DNA of 11,509 bases. It comes from JBMYQA01 sp049600855 (GTDB lineage: Bacteria > Bacteroidota > Bacteroidia > Cytophagales > Flammeovirgaceae). The DNA lies in assembly GCA_049600855.1 (NCBI GenBank), contig JBMYQA010000194.1:1-11509 (forward strand), read 5' to 3'. Every line of letters begins with the position of its first letter. Positions within the stretch are counted from its first letter, which is position 1. Shown in pieces: positions 1 through 6,772 of this stretch. A model generated the notes under the pieces. The model worked only from the letters and a program-made list of their open reading frames with translations. It had not been told where the DNA came from and did not search any database. A program made the position numbers and the translations under genes.

Positions 1-75
1 CTGTAACCAGCTCAAATCTCGACTAACTAAACGACTTTCATTAATTAAAGACTGTACTTTTTCCTGAAATATCAT
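1..75 (-). CDS. ppk1: Polyphosphate kinase 1, N-terminal fragment (runs off window)
   Basis: Only the first 25 codons are present; the gene continues leftward beyond base 1. The start is ATG at 75-73 on the minus strand, with an in-frame TAA two codons upstream (79-81), so no longer N-terminus is possible. The peptide begins MIFQEKVQSLINES and ends with SRDLSWLQ. The R-[DE]-L-S-W-L motif followed by an aromatic or asparagine stretch is the hallmark of the N-terminal domain of PPK1, which polymerises the gamma phosphate of ATP into inorganic polyphosphate. The catalytic histidines lie far downstream and cannot be seen, so the call rests on one short motif. The full protein would normally be about 690-720 residues. 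It is divergent from the YjjG gene across about 290 bases. Confidence 0.68.
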   Translation of the reverse strand, partial: MIFQEKVQSLINESRLVSRDLSWLQ

Positions 76-368
76 AGGTTATTCCCTGTTTTTGGATATC
101 AAAAGTTTAAATTAAATAATAAGCAGTTAACCAAAAAGAATATGGTATTTTTTTCGCTCACCTGCTTCTGCTAGTAAAGGCAATTTCTTGAACTATTTTA
201 ATCGAGTTCAGCGATCAGTTAGTCGTGCAATGCACTCCATTTTATGAATACTTACTGTGCCCAATTCAACAATTTATTACAAAACCGTAAACCTTATCAA
301 CAAAAGCGTAGTTTGGTAGGAAAGGCCATTCCAATCAGCTTTATTTGCTGCCAAAAATTGAGGAATCC
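76..368. other. Divergent intergenic region between ppk1 and yjjG
   Basis: About 290 AT-rich bases without a credible ORF. It must hold the promoters of both divergent genes. On the minus strand a -7-like AACTTTTG lies about 25 bases before the ppk1 start with TTTGG further upstream, but the spacer (about 24 bases) is longer than the usual 19-21, so I do not call it as a promoter. On the plus strand I see no convincing TAnnTTTG element before yjjG. No strong hairpin was noticed. Confidence 0.5.
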
Positions 369-1070
369 ATGTCACTAGTCAATTGCAAACACGTTTTTTT
401 CGACTTAGATCATACCTTGTGGGACTTTGAACGAAACTCCGTCGAAACCTTAAGTGAACTGTATCATGAATTTGATATTGGTGTGCTCTCCAATGAAAGT
501 TTGGAAACTTTTTTGGAAGTTTTCAAAGAAGTGAATGCAAAGCTTTGGGACATGTTTAACCGAAATAAGATTGAGAAATTCTACATCCGCCAAAGGCGTT
601 TTGAACTCGTCTTTCATGCCTTAGATGTAGCCGTAGAGGATGTGCCTGAAGGAATTGCTGAGTTATACTTACAACGTTGTCCATTAAAACCGCATTTACT
701 CCCCTATACTGTTGAAATACTCGACTACCTAAAAGGTAAATATGAGCTCCACATCTTATCTAATGGTTTTGGCGATGTGCAAGAAACCAAATTAAGAAAT
801 AGCGGAATTTTCGACTATTTTCAGGTGATTGTGAATTCAGAATCTACGGGATTCAAAAAACCAGATCGAAGAATCTTTGATTATGCTTTGGAGCAAGCAA
901 ATGCAAATGTAGAAGAATCGGTCATGATTGGGGATAATTTGAGAACAGACATGGCAGGCGCCAGAGGTATAGGAATGCGTCATGTATTTTTTAACCCAGG
1001 TCAGTTAGAGCATTTTCAACATATTGATTTTGAAATCAATCACTTAAAAGAGTTAGAGGCCCTTTTATAA
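369..1070 (+). CDS. yjjG: YjjG-family HAD nucleotidase (non-canonical pyrimidine nucleotide phosphatase)
   Basis: Cytosolic haloacid-dehalogenase-fold phosphatase of 233 residues, the usual length for YjjG proteins, which dephosphorylate nucleoside monophosphates and are credited with removing non-canonical pyrimidine nucleotides. All four HAD motifs are visible: motif I FFDLDHTLW with nucleophile Asp12 and acid/base Asp14, motif II LHILSNG with Ser131, motif III lysine at GFKKP (Lys163/164), and motif IV MIGDNLRTD with Asp189 and Asp194. Residues 20-110 form the helical cap. An in-frame TTG at 345 would add eight residues; I prefer the ATG at 369 because it places motif I at residue 12, as in relatives, and follows a purine-rich TGAGGA. 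The gene stands alone between a divergent ppk1 and a convergent ftsY. Substrate is inferred from family only. Confidence 0.88.
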   Translation: MSLVNCKHVFFDLDHTLWDFERNSVETLSELYHEFDIGVLSNESLETFLEVFKEVNAKLWDMFNRNKIEKFYIRQRRFELVFHALDVAVEDVPEGIAELYLQRCPLKPHLLPYTVEILDYLKGKYELHILSNGFGDVQETKLRNSGIFDYFQVIVNSESTGFKKPDRRIFDYALEQANANVEESVMIGDNLRTDMAGARGIGMRHVFFNPGQLEHFQHIDFEINHLKELEALL

Positions 1071-1084
1071 TCATGCCTTAATAG

Positions 1085-1127
1085 AAAATGGCTCATTTAC
1101 CTTTTGATGTGAATGAGCCATTTTTTT
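1085..1127. terminator. Two-way intrinsic terminator between yjjG and ftsY
   Basis: A perfect 13-base inverted repeat (1085-1097 AAAATGGCTCATT with 1112-1124 AATGAGCCATTTT) has a 14-base loop. On the plus strand it runs into seven T (1121-1127), 15 bases after the yjjG stop. On the minus strand it follows the ftsY stop and ends in TTTT, so it can serve both convergent genes, with the plus-strand T tract the stronger. Confidence 0.88.
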
Positions 1128-1143
1128 ATAGAAGTATTCGTGT

Positions 1144-2100
1144 TTATCGATTAAACAACGAATCGACGTATTCCATTTTATTGAAAGGTTGTAAATCATT
1201 TACGCCCTCTCCTACTCCAATGTATTTTACGGGAATCTTAAACTCATCTGAGATACCAATAATTACCCCACCTTTAGCAGTGCCATCGAGCTTGGTAATT
1301 GCCAAAGAGGTTACCTCCGTTGCCTTCGTAAATTCACGAGCTTGAATAACCGCGTTTTGCCCTGTACTTCCATCTAACACGAGCAATACCTCATGAGGCA
1401 CATCAGGAATTACTTTTGACATAACCCTTCTAATTCTGCTCAACTCATTCATTAAGTTTACCTTCGTATGCAAACGTCCAGCTGTATCGACAATCACCAC
1501 ATCAGCTCCAACATCGACACCTCTTTTCACGGCATCAAAAGCCACAGCCGAAGGATCAGTATTCATGCCCCTAGAAACCACTTCAGCATTTACACGTTCG
1601 CCCCAAAGTTTAAGCTGATCAACCGCAGCAGCACGGAAAGTATCTGCCGCACCCAATACCACTTTTTTACCTTGTCCAATCAATTGAGCAGATAATTTGC
1701 CAATTGTAGTGGTTTTACCCACACCATTTACCCCAACCACCATCATCACAAAGGGCTTTTTATCTGAAGGAATCTGAAAACCTTCTACATCCTGTGTTTG
1801 GTTTTCAGATAATAGTCCTGCAATTTCTTCTCGAAGAATACGATCTAGCTCTTGTGTACCCACATACTTATCACGTGCCACTCGTTCTTCGATGCGCTCA
1901 ATAATTTTTAATGTGGTATTGACACCAACATCAGAGGTCACTAGAATTTCTTCCAACTCATCAAGTACTTCATCATCTACTTTAGACTTACCTACAATGG
2001 CTTTACCCAGTTTATTGAAGAAATTACTTTTTGTTTTTTCGAGCCCCTGCTCTAGTTTATCTTTATTTTCTTTCTTTTTGAAAAAATCTAATACACCCAT
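1144..2100 (-). CDS. ftsY: Signal recognition particle receptor GTPase FtsY
   Basis: SRP receptor that docks the Ffh-ribosome-nascent chain complex at the inner membrane through reciprocal GTP hydrolysis. The 318-residue protein is an NG-type FtsY: a short lysine-rich N-terminus (about 1-22) instead of the long acidic A domain of E. coli, an N domain helical bundle (about 25-100), then the G domain. GTPase motifs are all present: P-loop GVNGVGKT (123-130), DTFRAAA (153-159), DTAGR (205-209), TKLD (269-272), and the closing loop GVGEG (295-299) followed by DLQPF. The start MGVLDFFKKK is typical. It lies downstream of rpmB-rpmG-DUF4295 on the same strand, an order common in Bacteroidetes, but a terminator at 2211-2235 lies between. 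No clear Shine-Dalgarno precedes the ATG. Confidence 0.97.
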   Translation of the reverse strand: MGVLDFFKKKENKDKLEQGLEKTKSNFFNKLGKAIVGKSKVDDEVLDELEEILVTSDVGVNTTLKIIERIEERVARDKYVGTQELDRILREEIAGLLSENQTQDVEGFQIPSDKKPFVMMVVGVNGVGKTTTIGKLSAQLIGQGKKVVLGAADTFRAAAVDQLKLWGERVNAEVVSRGMNTDPSAVAFDAVKRGVDVGADVVIVDTAGRLHTKVNLMNELSRIRRVMSKVIPDVPHEVLLVLDGSTGQNAVIQAREFTKATEVTSLAITKLDGTAKGGVIIGISDEFKIPVKYIGVGEGVNDLQPFNKMEYVDSLFNR

Positions 2101-2210
2101 AGTCAGTCCATACGTTTGAGGTGGCGATTTTACTATTAGAGATGATATAAAGTAAGTTTTATATAAACTCTATTCAAATGAATAAAAATCCATTTGGCAA
2201 AATTGGGTAC

Positions 2211-2235
2211 AAAAAAACCCTACCAATTTGTAGGG
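2211..2235 (-). terminator. Intrinsic terminator between the DUF4295 gene and ftsY
   Basis: Read on the minus strand, CCCTAC (2235-2230), a six-base loop and GTAGGG (2223-2218) form a compact hairpin followed directly by seven T (2217-2211). It lies 54 bases after the DUF4295 stop and 110 bases before the ftsY start. It should separate the ribosomal cluster from ftsY at least partly, implying a separate ftsY promoter within 2101-2210. A TTTG followed 20 bases later by TACTTTAT is the best but weak candidate there. Confidence 0.75.
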
Positions 2236-2289
2236 CGAATATACGCATAATGCTTAGTTAAGAGATGGAAAACCATCAACTTTTTGAAA

Positions 2290-2442
2290 TTACTTCTTCA
2301 AGACATCATTCACGGTCTCTTCAGGAACAATTTCTTCCTTGAAGGTGTAAGCGCCTGTTTTCTCAGACTTTACGGCACGCACTACTTTGGCCCACTTCTG
2401 TCCACCTTCCTTTTTCAGGGTTGCAACTACTTTCTTAGCCAT
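2290..2442 (-). CDS. DUF4295 small basic protein (Bacteroidetes ribosome-associated, bL38-like)
   Basis: A 50-residue, lysine-rich ORF starting MAKKVVATLKKEGGQKWAKV and ending TVNDVLKK, with a GAYTFKEEIVPEE segment in the second half. It starts two bases after the rpmG stop and so is surely cotranscribed with and probably translationally linked to rpmG. Size, MAKK start, the KTGAYTF segment and position after rpmG match the DUF4295 family, which is limited to Bacteroidetes. A new large-subunit protein called bL38 was described from a Flavobacterium johnsoniae ribosome structure; I believe it is this family, but that is from memory and not verifiable here. The operon context independently suggests a ribosomal role. 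No cysteines, no membrane segment. Confidence 0.88.
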   Translation of the reverse strand: MAKKVVATLKKEGGQKWAKVVRAVKSEKTGAYTFKEEIVPEETVNDVLKK

Positions 2443-2444
2443 GA

Positions 2445-2627
2445 TTACTTAATTTCTCTGTGAATAGTATATTTCTTCAAGATAGGATTGTATTTCTTCA
2501 ACTCCAATCTTTCTGTCGTGTTTTTACGGTTCTTCATCGTAATGTATCGAGATGTACCTGCTACACCAGAGTTTTTGTGCTCAGTACACTCTAAGATTAC
2601 TTGAACCCTATTTCCTTTCTTTGCCAT
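2445..2627 (-). CDS. rpmG: 50S ribosomal protein L33
   Basis: Small basic protein of the large subunit, 60 residues (MAKKGNRVQVILECTEHK...). It carries the family core SRYITMKNRKNTTERLELKKYNP (residues about 26-48). Only one cysteine (Cys14) is present, so this is the zinc-free C-minus form rather than the four-cysteine C-plus form. The ATG at 2627 lies 15 bases after the rpmB stop and the stop is two bases from the DUF4295 start, giving a tight rpmB-rpmG-DUF4295 transcription unit. No Shine-Dalgarno sequence precedes it. Confidence 0.97.
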   Translation of the reverse strand: MAKKGNRVQVILECTEHKNSGVAGTSRYITMKNRKNTTERLELKKYNPILKKYTIHREIK

Positions 2628-2642
2628 GATTCACTAGCTCTT

Positions 2643-2879
2643 TTAGAGTTTAACACCATTTTTCTTGGCCTCATTTAATACGGCCGAAACACCTTTCTTG
2701 TTGATGGTTCTCAACACTTTAGTTGATACTTTTAAAGTTACCCATCTGTCTTCTTCAGGAATATAGAATTTTTTCTTATGCAAATTCGGGAAAAACTTTC
2801 TTTTAGTTTTGTTATTTGCATGAGAAACATTATTTCCTACTCTAGGCCTTTTGCCTGAAATATCACAAACCTTGCTCAT
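2643..2879 (-). CDS. rpmB: 50S ribosomal protein L28
   Basis: Large-subunit ribosomal protein of 78 residues, starting MSKVCDISGKRPRVGNNVSH, the family N-terminal signature (CDxxGKxPxxGNxVSHAxxxTKRxF), followed by RWVTLKVSTKVLRTINKKG, the second conserved block. An in-frame ATG further upstream at 2924 would add 15 residues, but that stretch is the 5' leader and contains the promoter -7 element, so the ATG at 2879 is the true start. Only one cysteine (Cys5) of the zinc-binding set is present. It is the first gene of the rpmB-rpmG-DUF4295 unit. The leader before the ATG is purine-rich (AAGAGAAA) but carries no canonical Shine-Dalgarno. Confidence 0.96.
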   Translation of the reverse strand: MSKVCDISGKRPRVGNNVSHANNKTKRKFFPNLHKKKFYIPEEDRWVTLKVSTKVLRTINKKGVSAVLNEAKKNGVKL

Positions 2880-2907
2880 TTTTCTCTTCTTTTGAAATTT
2901 GGGATTG

Positions 2908-2938
2908 CAAATATCGAAAATCAATGGAAAAAGTCAAA
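2908..2938 (-). promoter_or_regulatory. Bacteroidetes-type promoter of rpmB-rpmG-DUF4295
   Basis: On the minus strand, TTTG (2938-2935), exactly 19 bases, then GATATTTG (2915-2908). This matches the Bacteroidetes consensus TTTG-N19-TAnnTTTG except for one base of the -7 element. The expected transcription start is near 2901-2904, giving a leader of roughly 20-25 bases before the rpmB ATG at 2879. The match to the known consensus is seen directly; the activity is inferred. Confidence 0.65.
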
Positions 2939-2970
2939 CGGAAAACTCAGTAGTTTTTAAATTTTTCTCA

Positions 2971-2985
2971 CAATTTTCAAAATTG
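2971..2985. repeat. 15-base perfect AT-rich palindrome
   Basis: CAATTTT, a single C, then AAAATTG: seven-base arms around one base. It lies about 33 bases upstream of the rpmB -33 element. It could be an operator or simply a product of the AT-rich composition. Confidence 0.45.
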
Positions 2986-3048
2986 ATTTGTGAAAGTGCT
3001 TTTGGAAGTATTTAAAATCAAAATTTGATCACATTTTTTATCCTTTTT

Positions 3049-3081
3049 CAAGTAACATATCAGAAAAAAATGTGTTACTTG
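3049..3081. repeat. Inverted repeat CAAGTAACA / TGTTACTTG upstream of the kinase
   Basis: Nine-base perfect arms (3049-3057 and 3073-3081) are separated by 15 bases rich in A. The arm distance, about 24 bases centre to centre, would put both half-sites on the same DNA face, as for a dimeric regulator, or the RNA could form a hairpin. It has no T tract on the plus strand, so it is not a standard terminator. Which neighbour it serves is unknown. Confidence 0.55.
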
Positions 3082-3344
3082 CCAAAAATATGTTTTGTCA
3101 TTTGCCGCATATTTATTTTCACATTTTGTATTGAGTAACTGCAAAGAAGTATACACCCGATCGCCATATTAAATGCGTTATTTACGTAATTCAACGAACA
3201 ACTTCTTCATGAAAGGATTCATTTTTTAAGATAACAGTCTACAAAACCTCACATCTTATTGAAATTAAAATAGTTCCAAGTAGTTGTTTATTGATTATTT
3301 CGTAATTTGTGTAAAAGTTGTATCGCTACATAATCAATGAATAT

Positions 3345-6300
3345 ATGCCAGTTGGCAATCTACATAAATACTTTTTTTTCACTTGCTTCGGCATGATTTT
3401 CATGCTCCAAGCATCTGCACAGAAGGGCTTAAAACCAAGTAAAAAGCTCTACCAATATTCCTACATGCATTGGACGTCTGAGGAGGGGCTGCCTACTAAT
3501 AGCACCATTCAGGTTCACCAAACGGATGATACGCATATATGGATCGCTACTTTTGGTGGAATCACCCGATTTAATGGGTTAGAATTTAATGTGTTCAACA
3601 CCGCTAACACATCGCAAATCATTAATAATGCCATCAATTATCTATTTGAAGCGCGAGACAATGCCATTTGGACGTGTACCGAAAGTGGTGGCGTAAACCG
3701 CCTGAAAGATGGAAAGTTTGATAATTATACCAAAACACACGGACTCCCTAGTAATACCACTGAATGCATTGCCCAAGATCGAAAAGGCAGAATATGGGTC
3801 GGAACTAATCAAGGAATTTGCTTTTGGGATGGCGTACGTTTTAGTCAAGAAGGCCTCCCCAACTCCATGAAAAACATCAATGCCATTTCTGTGTTTTTTG
3901 ATAGTAAAGGGGCCATGTGGGTGGGTACAGCCAATAAAGGTGCATACCGCTATAAACAAAATAAACTCACCATTTTTGATGAGAAAACAGGGTTAAAAAA
4001 CGGCCGAATTAATTCGATCACGGAAACACATGAAGGATCGATCTGGTTATCCACGAACTTGGGGCTTTATCAGGTGAAAGGAAAGAGCATCAACGCTTTT
4101 TTTAAAGAAAATGGACTGCCCGACAACAGCGTTTCGGTAGTTTATGAAGACATTGACCAAAGCCTGTGGATCGGGACTTTTAATGGATTATGTCGCTATT
4201 ATGGTGAAAAATTCAGCTATTACCCCAACGAACACCCTTTATCTGAAAATCAAATCACTGACATCACCCAAGATGTGGAAGGCAATTTATGGGTAACCAC
4301 CTATCGCCATGGGCTTTTTAAAATCTCAGATGGCAAGTTCACTAACTTTTCAGAATATGAAGCTGGTAAAGATTTTCTCGTTCACGGAATTTTAGAAGTG
4401 AATAAAAATACCAACCTAATTGTTGGTAGAAATGATATTTTCACCTTAGACCGACAAACGAATGAATTAAACAAGTTTAACGACTTAAATAAACACCTCA
4501 AATCTACCCTGAAATCTGCTTATATTGATTCAAAGAATGCCATTTGGGTAGCTACACGAACAGGACTCATTCGCTATCAACAAGGGAAAGTAACTAAGTA
4601 TTCTACTACAAATGGTTTAGTACATGATAATGTCAGGGGAGTAATTGAAGATAGTGAAGGCAATTTTTGGGTCTATACCAGTAATGGGGCTAGCGTTATT
4701 AAAACGGATGGCAATATCCAAAACTTTACCAGTGAAGATGGTCTTCCCGATGATCTTGTACTTTCTATTTTCGAAGATACAGATAACAATTTATGGTTTT
4801 CTACCCGTAACGGTCTTGGCAGATATCGCGATGGGCATTTCCGAACCTTCAGAATGGCTGATGGCTTACTCGGAGATGTGGTATTTAAAGTTTATGAAGA
4901 CCGAGAAGGCGTACTTTGGATAGGATGCAGTGGAGGGGTTACGCGCTATGAAAATGGTGAATTTACGCAAATAGCGCCTCAAGATGGTTTAGCAAGTGAT
5001 GTGGTATTTCAAGTGATTGAAGATAATGTGGGGTATTTGTGGATGACGACAAATGCCACTTCCACAGGTGTGTTTAAAGTACCCAAGCAGGAAATGAATG
5101 ATTTGGCAAAAGGTAAGATTGCTAAAATACACGCTGTTAGCTACACCTTGGCCGATGGGATGAAATCAAGTGAATGTACGGCAAATGGCACTAGTATTCG
5201 CACACATGATGGAGCCCTCTGGTTTCCTACACTCAAAGGTGTAGAAATGATTCACCCGAATCGCATCTACACCAACCAAGAAAAACCTAGAGTGGTCATC
5301 GAACAGTTTATTGCCAATAATCAGTCGTTTGATCTTAACCAACCCATCGAACTGCCACCAGGTAAACATCGACTTGACATCCATTTTGCAGGACTTAGTT
5401 ATGTATTTCCCGCTAATGTGCAGTATAAATATCGGCTGGAAGGCTACGAAACCGAATGGCAAGAAGGCAAGAATCGAAAAGAGGCTTTTTACACAAATTT
5501 ATCCGATGGCACGTATACCTTCAAAGTGATTGCAAGTAATAACGATGGCTTGTGGAATGAAGAAGGCGCGCAATTGACCTTCGTGATCAAACCCTACATA
5601 TGGAATACGTGGTGGTTTAGAGTTACTGTAGTGCTACTGGTAATTGCAGCCAGCATTTTCGTTTATAACTATCGGGTACGACAAATTCAAAAGCAACAAC
5701 GCATTTTAGCTAAAAAAGTGATGGAAAGAACGGCCAAGCTACGCGAAAAACAAAGTGAAATCATTGGAAAAAATCAAATTCTCCAACAGCAAAAAGAAGA
5801 AATCATTTCTCAACGAGACAGCATTGAAGAGAGTAATAAAAAACTCAATAAGGCAATGCTTGAAATCAAAACTCAAAATGAAATGATTGAGTTGAAAAGC
5901 AATAAGTTGGAATATGCACAACGGATTATTCAAGAGCAAAATAGAAAACTTACTGAAATCAATCACAAGCTGGAAGAAAAAGTGCGCGACCGCACAGATG
6001 AGCTGAACCATGCCTATGAGGAATTGCAAGAATCTCATGACGAACTAGATCGGTTCATCTACCGTTCTGCACACAACTTAAAAGCGCCTATCAGCAGAAT
6101 GCTGGGACTTTGTAATTTAGTTCGCCTCGAATCTGAAAACCCTAAAGTAATTGAGTGCATTAGCAAGCTGGAAAACTCTTCAGAAGAATTGCGCTGGATG
6201 CTATCGCGATTGGTTCGTACCCTAGAAGCGAAATCAAAAGATGTCAGCCTGAGTGTCATCGATTTTAATAATTTGGTAAGAGATGCGCTTCGAGGTTTTG

Positions 6301-6698
6301 AGAGTGCCGATCATTTGAAAGACATTGAAGTACGTCAAGAAATTGATGCTCGCATTTATTTTCAGTCAGATCGGGTGCTGTTACTCATATTATTGGAGAA
6401 CCTGATCAGTAATGCCATCAATTTCCGAAATGCGAATGAGCAACATATCATCACAATAGAAATTCAAAAGGAAGGAGACGAGCATTTGGCAATAGCCGTT
6501 CGCGATAACGGAAGTGGCATTGATAAAAGCATTGAACCCAAGATTTTCAATATGTTCTTCATTGGCTCTGAACAATCGAAAGGCTCAGGACTTGGCTTGT
6601 ATGAGGCCAAAATTATTGCAGATAAACTGCAAGCCAAAATTTGGTTAAATCGAGAAAACCTTAACGAAACTGAATTTAAAGTATTGTTTCCGTTGTAA
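3345..6698 (+). CDS. Two-component sensor histidine kinase with double beta-propeller sensor and Y_Y_Y domain
   Basis: Membrane histidine kinase of 1117 residues. A signal peptide (1-25, cut after ASA) is followed by about 14 propeller repeats, marked by [IL]W[IV]xT-type motifs starting near residues 65, 109, 150, 191, 233, 274, 315, 358 (degenerate), 400, 441, 483, 524, 565 and 625. That count fits two seven-bladed propellers, as in Bacteroidetes glycan sensors. Then come a Y_Y_Y domain (649-750), one membrane span (756-776), a coiled coil (about 781-902), the H box AHNLKAPI with phosphoacceptor His910, N box ENLISNAINF (Asn1019, Asn1023), G1 box RDNGSGI (Asp1054) and G2 box KGSGLGL (1079-1085). 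The protein ends there: no receiver and no AraC-type helix-turn-helix, unlike hybrid HTCS regulators. No response regulator gene is nearby, so the output partner is unlinked. The ATG at 3345 is preferred over a TTG at 3318 because it starts the signal peptide. The ligand is unknown. Confidence 0.93.
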   Translation: MPVGNLHKYFFFTCFGMIFMLQASAQKGLKPSKKLYQYSYMHWTSEEGLPTNSTIQVHQTDDTHIWIATFGGITRFNGLEFNVFNTANTSQIINNAINYLFEARDNAIWTCTESGGVNRLKDGKFDNYTKTHGLPSNTTECIAQDRKGRIWVGTNQGICFWDGVRFSQEGLPNSMKNINAISVFFDSKGAMWVGTANKGAYRYKQNKLTIFDEKTGLKNGRINSITETHEGSIWLSTNLGLYQVKGKSINAFFKENGLPDNSVSVVYEDIDQSLWIGTFNGLCRYYGEKFSYYPNEHPLSENQITDITQDVEGNLWVTTYRHGLFKISDGKFTNFSEYEAGKDFLVHGILEVNKNTNLIVGRNDIFTLDRQTNELNKFNDLNKHLKSTLKSAYIDSKNAIWVATRTGLIRYQQGKVTKYSTTNGLVHDNVRGVIEDSEGNFWVYTSNGASVIKTDGNIQNFTSEDGLPDDLVLSIFEDTDNNLWFSTRNGLGRYRDGHFRTFRMADGLLGDVVFKVYEDREGVLWIGCSGGVTRYENGEFTQIAPQDGLASDVVFQVIEDNVGYLWMTTNATSTGVFKVPKQEMNDLAKGKIAKIHAVSYTLADGMKSSECTANGTSIRTHDGALWFPTLKGVEMIHPNRIYTNQEKPRVVIEQFIANNQSFDLNQPIELPPGKHRLDIHFAGLSYVFPANVQYKYRLEGYETEWQEGKNRKEAFYTNLSDGTYTFKVIASNNDGLWNEEGAQLTFVIKPYIWNTWWFRVTVVLLVIAASIFVYNYRVRQIQKQQRILAKKVMERTAKLREKQSEIIGKNQILQQQKEEIISQRDSIEESNKKLNKAMLEIKTQNEMIELKSNKLEYAQRIIQEQNRKLTEINHKLEEKVRDRTDELNHAYEELQESHDELDRFIYRSAHNLKAPISRMLGLCNLVRLESENPKVIECISKLENSSEELRWMLSRLVRTLEAKSKDVSLSVIDFNNLVRDALRGFESADHLKDIEVRQEIDARIYFQSDRVLLLILLENLISNAINFRNANEQHIITIEIQKEGDEHLAIAVRDNGSGIDKSIEPKIFNMFFIGSEQSKGSGLGLYEAKIIADKLQAKIWLNRENLNETEFKVLFPL

Positions 6699-6712
6699 CC
6701 GATATTTGTTGG

Positions 6713-6734
6713 GGGCGATCCAACGTGATCGCCC
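6713..6734. terminator. GC-rich hairpin after the kinase gene
   Basis: GGGCGATC (6713-6720), a six-base loop and GATCGCCC (6727-6734) form an eight-base perfect stem 14 bases after the kinase stop. No T tract follows, so it is not a classical intrinsic terminator; it may stabilise the 3' end or act with the second hairpin at 6773-6800. Confidence 0.5.
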
Positions 6735-6772
6735 GAACTTGGGCTTGTGCAATCGCGACGGACATGGGGAAA

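Larger units (their letters stand above)
2939..3344. other. Divergent intergenic region between rpmB and the propeller kinase
   Basis: About 400 very AT-rich bases without a credible gene. It holds a perfect AT-rich palindrome (2971-2985), a long inverted repeat (3049-3081), and the promoter of the kinase, which I cannot place firmly. A -7-like TAATTTG at 3303-3309 sits about 35 bases before the kinase ATG, but has one base too few and no TTTG at the right distance. No tRNA or other structured RNA was recognised. Confidence 0.5.

Noticed and set aside
345..368. TTG start adding eight residues to YjjG
   Set aside because: The ATG at 369 fits family length and puts HAD motif I at residue 12; the extra residues look unconserved.
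1088..1345. Plus-strand 85-codon ORF
   Set aside because: It begins inside the terminator hairpin and runs antisense to the end of ftsY; the peptide has no recognisable features.
2880..2924. Upstream ATG adding 15 residues to L28
   Set aside because: The stretch covers the promoter -7 element and mRNA leader, and the L28 signature starts at the ATG at 2879.
3318..3344. TTG start for the kinase
   Set aside because: It would put nine charged or polar residues before a normal signal peptide that begins at the ATG at 3345.
3508..5260. Recurring motifs in the kinase gene as a possible DNA repeat array
   Set aside because: The repeats are protein-level propeller blades with diverged DNA, not a tandem DNA repeat or CRISPR array.
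3642..6575. Several antisense ORFs of 60-105 codons within the kinase
   Set aside because: They are shadows of the long coding frame; none has domain features or its own start context.
3345..6698. Hybrid two-component regulator (HTCS) with receiver and AraC domain
   Set aside because: The sensor half matches, but translation ends right after the G2 box; neither a receiver nor a helix-turn-helix is present.
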